Positions 20,660 through 28,656 of a stretch of DNA of 39,382 bases are shown here, piece after piece; position 1 is the stretch's first letter; each line of letters opens with the position of its first letter. The notes under the pieces were generated by a model. The model saw only the letters and a program-made list of their open reading frames with translations, was not told the DNA's origin and ran no database searches. The stretch comes from an uncultured Phascolarctobacterium sp. Lineage in GTDB: Bacteria; Bacillota; Negativicutes; Acidaminococcales; Acidaminococcaceae. Made by a program: the position numbers and the translations under genes. Where the stretch lies: contig UQLS01000018.1 of NCBI GenBank assembly GCA_900541915.1, positions 1 through 39,382 on the forward strand, written 5' to 3'.

Positions 20660-21895
20660 TTAATACATGCCTCTGATTTTCATAGCTTCGGCAAGCGTGC
20701 TCAAAGCAACGATATAAGCTGCTACGCGCATATCGACATTGTATTTCTGCGCAGCTTCATAAACATTCTTGAAAGCAGTACGCATCATAACAGTCTGTTT
20801 TTCGATAACTTCTTCTTCAGACCAGAAATAACGATACAGATTCTGTACCCATTCAAAATAACTTACGGTTACGCCGCCGCCATTAGCGAGGATATCGGGG
20901 ATAACCATGATGCCTTTTTTATCCAGAATTTCGTCAGCATCGGGGGTAGTAGGTCCGTTAGCGCCTTCTGCAACGATGCATGCTTTAACGGCGTCAGCAT
21001 TTTCGCCGGTAATCTGCAGTTCCATTGCACAGGGTGCCAGTACGGTAACTTCCATAGCCAGCAAATCTGCATTGGTAATAGTTTCGCTGCCAGGATAATT
21101 AACTACGCTGCCGGTTTTTTGTACAAATTCATCTACGTCATACGGGTTGAAGCCGTCCTTATTATAAATAGCACCGTTAACATCGCTGAGCGCTACAATC
21201 TTCACACCTGCATCATAGAACAGCTTTGCAGTCCAGCTGCCTACATTGCCAAAGCCCTGTACAGCACAGGTTGCTTCAGAAGGAGCAATATTTTTCAGCT
21301 TCATAGCTTCCAGCGCTGCCACAACTACGCCGCGTCCGGTTGCCGCTGTACGGCCCAGAGAGCCGCCTACGCAGATAGCCTTGCCGGTAATAAAGCCAGG
21401 CTCAAACTGACCGGTAATCTTGCTGTATTCATCCATCATCCAGCCCATAATCTGCACATTGGTATTCATATCCGGTGCCGGAATGTCGCGTTTTTCACCA
21501 ATAATCGGTGCAATCTTATCAATATAAGCTCTGGTCAAAGCTTCCAGTTCACGTTTGGATAAGGTAGCGGGATCGACTATAATGCCGCCTTTACCGCCGC
21601 CATAAGGAAGTCCGGCAACTGCACATTTACAGGTCATCCAGAAAGCCAGGGTCTTTACTTCGTCCAAGGTAACATTCTGATGATAACGCACGCCGCCTTT
21701 AGCAGGTCCCAAAATGCTGCTGTGCTGACTACGATAACCGGTAAACACCTTAGTGCTGCCATCATCCATTTTTACCGGAATAGAAACTTCCAGTGTACGT
21801 TCCGGTACGGCAATAATAGCAGCAGCGCCCGGATCAAGATTTATAGCTTCAATAGCTTTTTGTAAAGGAATTTTTGCCATTTCAAAAATATTCAT
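20660..21895 (-). CDS. gdhA: Glutamate dehydrogenase
   Basis: This is a 411-residue Glu/Leu/Phe/Val dehydrogenase, interconverting glutamate and 2-oxoglutarate with ammonia. GPAKGGVRYHQNV, then CKCAVAGLPYGGGKGGI with the catalytic lysines, and PAPDMNT form the substrate domain. The dinucleotide fold has VQGFGNVGS near 210. Length fits the hexameric short form. Leucine or other specificity cannot be excluded by eye, but the motif set favours glutamate. It has its own promoter (21942-21971), a GGGGG site and a terminator. In glutamate-fermenting or amino-acid-using Negativicutes this enzyme is central. Confidence 0.92.
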   Translation of the reverse strand: MNIFEMAKIPLQKAIEAINLDPGAAAIIAVPERTLEVSIPVKMDDGSTKVFTGYRSQHSSILGPAKGGVRYHQNVTLDEVKTLAFWMTCKCAVAGLPYGGGKGGIIVDPATLSKRELEALTRAYIDKIAPIIGEKRDIPAPDMNTNVQIMGWMMDEYSKITGQFEPGFITGKAICVGGSLGRTAATGRGVVVAALEAMKLKNIAPSEATCAVQGFGNVGSWTAKLFYDAGVKIVALSDVNGAIYNKDGFNPYDVDEFVQKTGSVVNYPGSETITNADLLAMEVTVLAPCAMELQITGENADAVKACIVAEGANGPTTPDADEILDKKGIMVIPDILANGGGVTVSYFEWVQNLYRYFWSEEEVIEKQTVMMRTAFKNVYEAAQKYNVDMRVAAYIVALSTLAEAMKIRGMY

Positions 21896-21941
21896 AATCA
21901 GTATCCCCCTTATAACATAAAAAATGACTCAACATATTTTT

Positions 21942-21971
21942 ATTATACTGACGCTTAGGCCAGCCTGTCTA
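21942..21971 (-). promoter_or_regulatory. Promoter of gdhA
   Basis: TAGACA (21966-21971) and TATAAT (21942-21947) are 18 bases apart on the minus strand, about 46 bases before the start codon. Confidence 0.7.
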
Positions 21972-22039
21972 TAAAACTGGCCGTGCATACAGTATTCCTT
22001 TATTTTATATAAAACTATGTTAATTTTTTTACAAAATGT

Positions 22040-23233
22040 TTAAGCCGGAAACTCTTTATAAATATCCCCAAAGTTTATGTCGCCGACAATCTTGCCTGCA
22101 TACTGCTCTCTGAGCGCCTGCTCCGCCTCTTCCAGATGCTTGGAGGTAATACCGTATCTGCGCGACAGCCAGGCTTCTACAAAAGCAGCCAGATTATCAC
22201 AGCCCTTAAGCATACTGCCGTCAATAGGACGATATCCGCCAGTATTATATTCCGTATTAATCTTTTCCGGTGTAGTAAGAGTTACCTCACCATTAATAAC
22301 TACCTTGTCAGCAAATTCATTCTGTGTATAGTAAATAATATCACTGTGCCAGCTGTACGGCAGAAGCGGCAGAATCTTTTCGGCAATCTGCCTTTCCTCA
22401 ATTTTCTTAATCAGCTCTTCCAGGCCTTCTACACTGCGTTTGACAGGAGAAATAATGTCCCTTGTAAGCACCTCAGGCAAATCATGGAAAAGCCCGCACA
22501 GAAAATCCCCTACAATGCGCTCATCAGAAGCTTTCAGCTGCACGGCGCAGAAATAACCCATAATAGCTACTAACAGCACATGCCCCATAACCGAGGTTTC
22601 CGGCACACGCGGCGACTGAGCCCAACGCTTCTGAAAGCGCAGCTGCCCGACCAAATCAATAAACTTGCTGCTCTTGCCCTTTAATGCCAGCTTCTGCACC
22701 CCTGCCAGATCGAAGTGATCCTCAATTTCACTTTCAATGGCTTGTTTTGTTTCTTCAATGCCATAAATACCCTGATTAAAATGATAGATTTTCTCAAACT
22801 CCCACTGTGTAGCCAGATAATGAGCCGCCCGCAGCAATTTTTTCTCCAGTCGGTTTTCTGTATTATCACTGAAATATTTTTCCATATTCTGCATAAAAGC
22901 AGCATCTATATCAGGAATACGTCTTTGCAGCTCGTGAAAAACCCATTTATTAAGCTTATCGCCATGCACGCGCATCAGCTCATGAAAAACCGGCGGTTTA
23001 ATATCCGTAAGCACATTACGATGCAGAAATTCAAAAATTCCGCCTTCAATAAGCACGCGCCAATTCAGCTTAGCACCGTGGTCATCCTCTTCATGGCGTG
23101 CCAAAACGTATAAAATCATCATTTTATGTGCCTGTTTATCAAGCTCCGTAAAACCACCCGGACGGATATGATCGTTCCAGCGCTGAATATGCGCTGCTTC
23201 ATAAAGGAATTCAATAAAATTCTTAGTAAGCAT
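22040..23233 (-). CDS. Tandem HD-domain protein, C-terminal module intact
   Basis: The protein (397 residues from the chosen start) resembles YfbR-type HD phosphohydrolases. The C-terminal module keeps the metal ligands: VMGHVLL, then FHDLPEVLTRDIISPVK with the HD pair, and a later GCDNLAAFVEA aspartate. The N-terminal module aligns with it (IQRWNDHIRP against QKRWAQSPRV, QAHKM against MGHVL, and FEFLHRNVLTDIKPPV against FHDLPEVLTRDIISPV) but the HD pair has become EF. It thus looks like a duplication with one inactive copy. The natural substrate may be a nucleotide but is unknown. ATG 23231-23233 is preferred with GAAGG 6 bases upstream; an alternative ATG at 23257 would share TAATG with the MATE stop. 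Confidence 0.82.
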   Translation of the reverse strand: MLTKNFIEFLYEAAHIQRWNDHIRPGGFTELDKQAHKMMILYVLARHEEDDHGAKLNWRVLIEGGIFEFLHRNVLTDIKPPVFHELMRVHGDKLNKWVFHELQRRIPDIDAAFMQNMEKYFSDNTENRLEKKLLRAAHYLATQWEFEKIYHFNQGIYGIEETKQAIESEIEDHFDLAGVQKLALKGKSSKFIDLVGQLRFQKRWAQSPRVPETSVMGHVLLVAIMGYFCAVQLKASDERIVGDFLCGLFHDLPEVLTRDIISPVKRSVEGLEELIKKIEERQIAEKILPLLPYSWHSDIIYYTQNEFADKVVINGEVTLTTPEKINTEYNTGGYRPIDGSMLKGCDNLAAFVEAWLSRRYGITSKHLEEAEQALREQYAGKIVGDINFGDIYKEFPA

Positions 23234-23256
23234 CATGCACCTTCTTTCCATGTTCA

Positions 23257-24624
23257 TTACCTGCCGGTCTTATCCAGCAAAAATCTGCCCTGTTTGTAGG
23301 CAAGCCACAATGCTAACAGACCTGCACAGGTATCGGCAGCTACGCCTGCATACATAACTCCGTCAATGCCATAAAACCGCGGCAGTAAAACTATCAGCGG
23401 CAACAGGAAAATAACCTGTCTTGTTAAGGATAATAATACACCTTTCTGCGCTTTTCCGATAGCAGAAAAAAAGTTGGAGATAATAGGCTGCAAAAAATTA
23501 TACAAAGTACCAAAGAGGTAAATATGAAAATATTCTTCAGCAAACTGAAAGTAAACTTCTGAACCTTCACCAAAAATACCAGCCAGCTCTCTGGCAAAGC
23601 ATTGAAAGCAGATAAAAGAAAACAGAGAAATACAAGCGCCTGTTTTAAGGGCTAATTTTAATACGGCCACAACCCTCGCATAATTACCGGCACCATAGTT
23701 AAAGCTGGCAATGGGCTGCATTCCCTGGGAAATACCGATAATAACAGAAAAGAAAATCATATTAACCTTGGTAATAATACCTACTACTGCAAGCGGAATG
23801 TCACTGCCATAGACTGATTGCGCCCCGTAATAGGTAAGCGTATTATTCAGCGTTATCTGCACTACCATCATGCCCAGCTGATTTATACAGTTGGAAGAGC
23901 CCAATCCCATAACATGTCCCATTCTTGACAGCGACAGTTTAAAACAATCTTGTGTCAGGCGTACTGACTGCAGACGACGGCAAAAATACCAGATTGCCAA
24001 AAGCGATGAAACAGCCTGTCCTGTTACCGTAGCCATTGCCGAACCTGCTATGCCAAAGTCCAGTACCGAAATAAACAGAGGATTAAAAAAGCAATTCAGT
24101 ACTGCACCGCTAAGTGCAGTAAACATGGCATAGCGTGGGCTGCCGTCTGCACGGATTAAATGACTGGCACCAGTAGAAAATACCAGCAGAGGGAATCCAA
24201 GGCAGCTTATACTGGTAAAGCTGCGGGCATAAGGCATGACCTCGGGTGTTGCTCCGCAAAAAAGCAGTAATGGCTCTAAAAACAGCATTACTAATGCTGC
24301 CAGCACTATACCTCCGCCTGTGAGCATCAGCAAAGCAGTACCCATATATCTGGCTGCGATATCCTTTTTCCCAGCACCCAGATTAAGATTAAAACCAGAC
24401 GCTCCGCCTAAACCGCTCATCAGCGCCCAGGACATACAAATGGTTGTAAAAGGTAAGGCTACATTCGTAGCTGCATTCCCATACATCCCAATATAATTGC
24501 CAATAAAAAACTGGTCGATAATATTATAAAGAGCTCCCACCATCATTGCTATGATGCTGGGAGTAGCAAATCTGCGCAGCAGTATGTTTATTTTTTCACT
24601 GCCTAACTGATTATCCTTTGCCAT
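23257..24624 (-). CDS. MATE family exporter, MepA-like
   Basis: This is a 455-residue twelve-helix antiporter. It starts MAKDNQLGSEKINILLRRFA and has SIIAMMVGALYNIIDQFFIGN, close to the MepA branch of MATE multidrug exporters (split here as SIIAMMVGALYN and IIDQFFIGN). It would use a sodium or proton gradient to export cationic compounds from the cytoplasm. The ATG at 24622-24624 lies beyond a possible AGG site; upstream in-frame starts extend toward the promoter and are not favoured. It is followed by the HD-domain gene with an overlapping or near-overlapping start, so the two are likely co-transcribed. A palindrome sits in its promoter. Confidence 0.9.
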   Translation of the reverse strand: MAKDNQLGSEKINILLRRFATPSIIAMMVGALYNIIDQFFIGNYIGMYGNAATNVALPFTTICMSWALMSGLGGASGFNLNLGAGKKDIAARYMGTALLMLTGGGIVLAALVMLFLEPLLLFCGATPEVMPYARSFTSISCLGFPLLVFSTGASHLIRADGSPRYAMFTALSGAVLNCFFNPLFISVLDFGIAGSAMATVTGQAVSSLLAIWYFCRRLQSVRLTQDCFKLSLSRMGHVMGLGSSNCINQLGMMVVQITLNNTLTYYGAQSVYGSDIPLAVVGIITKVNMIFFSVIIGISQGMQPIASFNYGAGNYARVVAVLKLALKTGACISLFSFICFQCFARELAGIFGEGSEVYFQFAEEYFHIYLFGTLYNFLQPIISNFFSAIGKAQKGVLLSLTRQVIFLLPLIVLLPRFYGIDGVMYAGVAADTCAGLLALWLAYKQGRFLLDKTGR

Positions 24625-24658
24625 AATATCACGACCTATCATCTTACTGTTTAATTTA

Positions 24659-24688
24659 ATTATAATCTTTTCACACAAAAAGTTGTGT
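24659..24688 (-). promoter_or_regulatory. Promoter of the MATE-HD unit with an operator-like palindrome
   Basis: TATAAT (24659-24664) on the minus strand is preceded by the inverted repeat ACACAA-N4-TTGTGT (24673-24688) which covers the expected -35. A repressor of the MarR or TetR type could bind there, as is common for MATE exporters. The -35 itself is poor. Confidence 0.5.
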
Positions 24689-24724
24689 CCATGAGGTAAA
24701 CTTTCCTGTTATTTGAAGACAAAA

Positions 24725-24749
24725 TAAAAAACCTGCCCCAAAGGCAGGT
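24725..24749 (-). terminator. Second terminator after rplQ
   Basis: ACCTGCC, a 5-base loop and GGCAGGT on the minus strand, then TTTTTT. It backs up the first terminator 27 bases away. Confidence 0.85.
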
Positions 24750-24775
24750 ACTCAAAATGTATCAATATGAAAATG

Positions 24776-24804
24776 AAAAAAGCAGGAACAAAAGTTCCTG
24801 CTTT
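24776..24804 (-). terminator. First terminator of the ribosomal superoperon
   Basis: AAAGCAGGAAC, loop TTTT and GTTCCTGCTTT form a perfect 11-bp stem followed by T, 11 bases past the rplQ stop. Confidence 0.9.
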
Positions 24805-24815
24805 GAAAGCTCTGA

Positions 24816-25154
24816 TTAGATGAGCTCAATGATTGCCATTTCAGCAGCATCACCGCGACGAGGACCAACTCTATAAATACGAGTAAAGCCGCCTTGTCTG
24901 CCTTCATATTTCGGAGCAATTTCTTCAAACAGTTTCTTGGTTACATCTTCGTCAACCAGGATAGCCAAAACTTGACGACGTGCATGCAGGTCGTTTTGTT
25001 TTGCCAAAGTAATCAGTTGTGCAGATTTGCTTGCAACTTCTTTAGCTTTGGTAATGGTGGTTTCGATTCTACCATATTTGAAGAAGGAAGTTAAAATGCT
25101 GCGAAACAAAGCTTTACGGTTGCTGGAATTACGGCCCAGTTTTCTGTATGCCAT
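24816..25154 (-). CDS. rplQ: Ribosomal protein L17
   Basis: The 112-residue large-subunit protein lines the exit tunnel region. It starts MAYRKLGRNSSNRKALFRSI, has the conserved block TTITKAKEVAS near 32-43, and ends GDAAEMAIIELI. It follows rpoA by 18 bases and is last in the superoperon, before two terminators. Length is typical of Firmicutes. Confidence 0.98.
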   Translation of the reverse strand: MAYRKLGRNSSNRKALFRSILTSFFKYGRIETTITKAKEVASKSAQLITLAKQNDLHARRQVLAILVDEDVTKKLFEEIAPKYEGRQGGFTRIYRVGPRRGDAAEMAIIELI

Positions 25155-25172
25155 TCGTTTCCGACCCCCTTA

Positions 25173-26135
25173 TTATTCTTCGTCACTCTTGCGTAAAGAC
25201 AAACCTAAATCAGCTAATTTTTTCTTAACTTCATCAAGGGACTTACGGCCTAAGTTACGTACTTTCATCATATCTTCTTCGGATTTCTGGGTCAATTCTT
25301 CAACAGTATTGATACCTGCACGTCTCAAGCAGTTATTGCTGCGGACGGACAAATCAAGGTCGTCGATAGACATTGCGCCAGGTCCTTCAACTTTCGGTTC
25401 TTCGCCTTCCGGATCGGAACCGCCGGCAACACTAATCATCGGTTTAGTTACATCACCGGTCTGGAATAACTTGAGATAATCAATCATGATGCTGGAAGCC
25501 ATATTTACAGCTTCATCCGGCATTACGCTGCCGTCAGTCCATACTTCCAGAGTAAGTTTGTCATAGTTGGTAACGTTACCAACACGAGTATCGGTTACAC
25601 CGAATTTAACTCTGGTAATAGGAGAATAGATGGAGTCAACCGGGATTACTCCAATCGGCTGATCTGCCAGTTTATTCTTTTCGGACGGTACATAGCCAAG
25701 ACCTTTATTCACATGGATTTCCATGTTGAATACAGCATCTTTATCTAAAGTCGCAATGTGCAGCTCAGGGTTCAAAATCTCTACATCACTGTCTGCAATA
25801 ATGTTTGCAGCAGTAACTTCCTGCTCACCAGAGCATTCAATACGCAGGATTTTTTCCTCTTCGCATTCCATTTTCAGGCACAGAGCCTTGATGTTGAGAA
25901 TGATGTCAGCAACATCTTCTCTAACACCAGGAATTGTAGCAAACTCATGCAGTACGCCATCAATCTTTACATGGGTAACTGCTGCCCCCGGTAAGGAGGA
26001 AAGCAGAACACGGCGCAGGCTGTTGCCCAGTGTAATGCCATAGCCTCTTTCCAACGGCTCCCAAACGAATTTGCCATAGCGGCCATCTTCGCTGATATCA
26101 GCTGTAACCATTTTGGGTTTTTCTATTTCAATCAT
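25173..26135 (-). CDS. rpoA: RNA polymerase alpha subunit
   Basis: The 320-residue subunit nucleates RNA polymerase assembly. The N-terminal domain shows GRYGKFVWEPLERGYGITLGNSLRRVLLSSLPG (LGNSLRRVLLSS is diagnostic). After an acidic Gly/Glu linker (about 235-250) the C-terminal domain has SVRSNNCLRRAGINTVEELTQ and RNLGRKSLDEVKKKL, which bind UP elements. That fits the A-rich element at the left-edge promoter. A 6-bp hairpin (CGTATT/AATACG) lies just before its ribosome binding site in the 71-base gap after rpsD. Confidence 0.98.
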   Translation of the reverse strand: MIEIEKPKMVTADISEDGRYGKFVWEPLERGYGITLGNSLRRVLLSSLPGAAVTHVKIDGVLHEFATIPGVREDVADIILNIKALCLKMECEEEKILRIECSGEQEVTAANIIADSDVEILNPELHIATLDKDAVFNMEIHVNKGLGYVPSEKNKLADQPIGVIPVDSIYSPITRVKFGVTDTRVGNVTNYDKLTLEVWTDGSVMPDEAVNMASSIMIDYLKLFQTGDVTKPMISVAGGSDPEGEEPKVEGPGAMSIDDLDLSVRSNNCLRRAGINTVEELTQKSEEDMMKVRNLGRKSLDEVKKKLADLGLSLRKSDEE

Positions 26136-26206
26136 GCGGAAAGCCTCCTTCTTTCACGTATTACCACAATACGCCTCATAGTTGGGTGGCATAAGATGTT
26201 CACTAA

Positions 26207-26800
26207 TTATTTGGAGTACAATTCTACGATGAGATGTTCTTCAATAGGAACATCAATTTCCTCACGAGTCGGGAAACGATCTACTTTACCGCCCAGGTTT
26301 TGAGCGTCAAGTACCAACCAAGCCGGAACAGCTTTGGTTGCCAGAGTTTCTTCCATACCTTTGAAATATTCTTTAGCACGGCTGTTTTCCATAACGGAGA
26401 TAACGTCGCCTACTTTAACCAAAGCAGAAGGAATGTCCAGACGTTTGCCGTTAACAGCAATGTGGCCGTGTCTTACGATTTGACGAGCTTGACGGCGGGT
26501 ATTAGCCAGACCAAGGCGGAATACCACGTTGTCAATTCTTCTTTCCAGAAGGATTAACAGGTTTTCACCAGCAATACCTTCCATTTTTTTAGCTTTATCA
26601 TAGTAGCCACGGAATTGTTTTTCCAGTACGCCATAGATAAATTTAGCTTTCTGTTTTTCAGTTAACTGAATGCCATACTCGCTTTTCTTTCTGTTTTGAC
26701 GTCTAACCTGACGGTTAGATTCTTTGCTAATGCCCAGAAAAGCCGGAGACATACCTAAAGATCTGCATCTTTTCAGGACAGGCGTTCTATCAATTGCCAT
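26207..26800 (-). CDS. rpsD: Ribosomal protein S4, zinc-free form
   Basis: The 197-residue primary 16S-binding protein starts MAIDRTPVLKRCRSLGMS and contains the S4 domain RRIDNVVFRLGLANTRRQARQIVRHGHIAVNG (LGLANTRRQARQ is diagnostic). It has one cysteine only, so it lacks the four-Cys zinc knuckle of other S4 proteins. In Bacillus S4 represses its own mRNA. No obvious target pseudoknot could be established here. Confidence 0.97.
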   Translation of the reverse strand: MAIDRTPVLKRCRSLGMSPAFLGISKESNRQVRRQNRKKSEYGIQLTEKQKAKFIYGVLEKQFRGYYDKAKKMEGIAGENLLILLERRIDNVVFRLGLANTRRQARQIVRHGHIAVNGKRLDIPSALVKVGDVISVMENSRAKEYFKGMEETLATKAVPAWLVLDAQNLGGKVDRFPTREEIDVPIEEHLIVELYSK

Positions 26801-26817
26801 CTAAGTTACACCTCCAA

Positions 26818-27210
26818 TTATACTCTTCTGCGTTTAGGCGGACGGCAGCCATTGTGCGGAATCGGAGTAACGTCTTTAATGGAGTTAACTTCGAGACCTG
26901 CAGCCTGAAGTGCACGAATAGCAGCTTCACGACCAGCGCCAGGACCTTTAACGTAAACTTCAACTTGTTTCAAGCCATGTTCCATTGCAGCTTTGGTTGC
27001 TTCTTCTGCAGCCATTTGAGCAGCAAACGGAGTGCTTTTACGGCTGCCGCGGAAACCAAGTCCACCTGCGGAAGCCCAGCTCAGAACATTACCTTCGGTA
27101 TCAGCGATGGTAACGATTGTATTATTGAAGGTGGAGCGGATGTGCGCTACACCGTTGATGATATTTTTGCTAACTTTTTTCTTGTTGCGAACAACTTTCT
27201 TGCCAGCCAC
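26818..27210 (-). CDS. rpsK: Ribosomal protein S11
   Basis: The 130-residue platform protein starts MAGKKVVRNKKKVSKNI and shows HIRSTFNNTIVTIADTEGN, GFRGSRKSTPFAAQMAAE and the end NGCRPPKRRRV. It is one of the most conserved small-subunit proteins, and length is normal. It sits 22 bases after rpsM with a good ribosome binding site. Confidence 0.98.
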   Translation of the reverse strand: MAGKKVVRNKKKVSKNIINGVAHIRSTFNNTIVTIADTEGNVLSWASAGGLGFRGSRKSTPFAAQMAAEEATKAAMEHGLKQVEVYVKGPGAGREAAIRALQAAGLEVNSIKDVTPIPHNGCRPPKRRRV

Positions 27211-27232
27211 TGGTTTATCCCTCCCTCGCTAA

Positions 27233-27601
27233 TTATTTCTTCTTGCCTGCAATAGTACGTTTCGGACCTTTACGGGTGCGGGCATTGTTTTTAGTATTCT
27301 GACCACGAACGGGCAGACCCATACGATGTCTTCTGCCACGATAGCTGCCAATTTCGATCAGGCGTTTAATGTTCAGGGATTCCTCACGGCGGAGGTCACC
27401 TTCTACTTTATAGTCGTTATCGATCGTTTCACGGATCTTAGCAACTTCTTCTTCGGTCAGGTCGCGAACGCGAGTGTCCGGATTGATACCAGTTTTAGCC
27501 AGGATTTCACGAGACAGAGTAAGACCGATACCGTAGATGTACGGCAGAGCGTATTCAATACGTTTATCTCTCGGTAAATCGACACCAGAAATACGTGCCA
27601 T
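27233..27601 (-). CDS. rpsM: Ribosomal protein S13
   Basis: The 122-residue head protein starts MARISGVDLPRDKRIEYALP and includes IYGIGLTLSREIL (helix-two-turn-helix). It ends with a basic tail after RGRRHRMGLPVRGQNTKNNARTRKG (key block GLPVRGQNTK). It bridges to the large subunit and contacts P-site tRNA. It follows rpmJ by 19 bases. Confidence 0.98.
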   Translation of the reverse strand: MARISGVDLPRDKRIEYALPYIYGIGLTLSREILAKTGINPDTRVRDLTEEEVAKIRETIDNDYKVEGDLRREESLNIKRLIEIGSYRGRRHRMGLPVRGQNTKNNARTRKGPKRTIAGKKK

Positions 27602-27620
27602 TCATGCACACCTCCTTCTC

Positions 27621-27734
27621 TTAACCTTGTTTTTGTTTATGTTTCGGATTTTCACAGATTACCATAACATGGCCTTTACGTTTGATGACTTTGCATTTTT
27701 CACATATTGGCTTAACAGACGGTCTGACTTTCAT
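27621..27734 (-). CDS. rpmJ: Ribosomal protein L36, zinc-binding form
   Basis: The 37-residue protein MKVRPSVKPICEKCKVIKRK to KHKQKQG is the smallest large-subunit protein. Zinc ligands C11, C14, C27 and H32 are present, so this is the zinc-dependent version. The start is fixed by GAGG upstream and by family length. It is too short for many default ORF cut-offs. It lies between infA and rpsM as in most Firmicutes. Confidence 0.97.
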   Translation of the reverse strand: MKVRPSVKPICEKCKVIKRKGHVMVICENPKHKQKQG

Positions 27735-27762
27735 ATTTAAAACCTCCTCTTGCCTGTCTTGG

Positions 27763-27981
27763 TTATTTGAACCGATAAGTAATTCTTCCACGATTGAGAT
27801 CGTAAGGAGTAAGCTCCACGGTAACCCTGTCGCCAGGCAAAATTTTGATGAAGTTCATACGTATCTTACCGGATATGTGCGCCAGAATAACGTGGCCGTT
27901 TTCCAGTTGTACCTGGAACATGGCGTTAGGAAGTGCTTCAAGAATTGTGCCTTCAACTTCAATTACGTCTTGTTTGGACAC
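27763..27981 (-). CDS. infA: Translation initiation factor IF-1
   Basis: The 72-residue OB-fold protein starts MSKQDVIEVEGTILEALPNA and has HISGKIRMNFIKILPGDRV and the end YDLNRGRITYRFK. It occupies the A site during initiation. It follows adk by 12 bases; no map gene is inserted between them. Confidence 0.98.
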   Translation of the reverse strand: MSKQDVIEVEGTILEALPNAMFQVQLENGHVILAHISGKIRMNFIKILPGDRVTVELTPYDLNRGRITYRFK

Positions 27982-27993
27982 AGCAGTACCTCC

Positions 27994-28644
27994 TTAATTA
28001 TTGCCAGCGAGACTAGCTTTAACATCAGCATATACTTTGTCAATAGCCTGCAGGCCATCGATTTCTTTGTATACGCCTTGTTTTTTGTAGTACTCGATCA
28101 ACGGTTCCGTCTGGGAGTGATATGCTTCCAGGCGATTTTTAACGGTAGCTTCTTTATCATCATCACGCTGATACAGGTTACCGCCGCATTTATCGCACAC
28201 ATCTTCCACTTTGCTGGGGTTGAAGCTTACATGGTAGGTAGCGCCGCAAGCTTTGCAGATGCGTCTGCCTGTTACCCTGCCAACCAGCTCAGCATCGGGA
28301 ACAACGATATTAACCACACCGGTCAACTTAATGCCCAGGTCTTTCAGAATTCCGTCAAGAGCAACTGCCTGCTCCTCAGTTCTCGGAAAACCATCTAAAA
28401 TGAAACCATTTGCACATTCAGGTTTAGCTAAACCTTCACGTACGATTCCAATGGTTACGACGTCGGGAACAAGTCCGCCGGCGTCCATATATTTTTTCGC
28501 CTCTTTACCAAGCTCAGTGCCTTGCTTTACAGCTGCACGGAACATGTCTCCGGTGGAGATATGAGGGATTTTGAATTCATTAATAAGTTTTTCTGCTTGA
28601 GTGCCTTTGCCAGCACCCGGAGGTCCCATTAAAAGAATATACAT
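27994..28644 (-). CDS. adk: Adenylate kinase with zinc-binding lid
   Basis: The 216-residue enzyme converts AMP and ATP to two ADP. The P-loop is GPPGAGKGT (7-15), the AMP site has STGDMFR and FILDGFPRT (81-89). The lid is the long form with a four-Cys zinc site (C130, C133, C150, C153), usual in Gram-positive lineages. It follows secY by 12 bases, and shared transcription with ribosomal genes is the classical arrangement. Confidence 0.98.
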   Translation of the reverse strand: MYILLMGPPGAGKGTQAEKLINEFKIPHISTGDMFRAAVKQGTELGKEAKKYMDAGGLVPDVVTIGIVREGLAKPECANGFILDGFPRTEEQAVALDGILKDLGIKLTGVVNIVVPDAELVGRVTGRRICKACGATYHVSFNPSKVEDVCDKCGGNLYQRDDDKEATVKNRLEAYHSQTEPLIEYYKKQGVYKEIDGLQAIDKVYADVKASLAGNN

Positions 28645-28656
28645 TCTGAATTCCTC

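Noticed and set aside
26136..26206. Hairpin between rpsD and rpoA as a terminator
   Set aside because: The 6-bp CGTATT/AATACG stem has no T run and is followed directly by the rpoA ribosome binding site.
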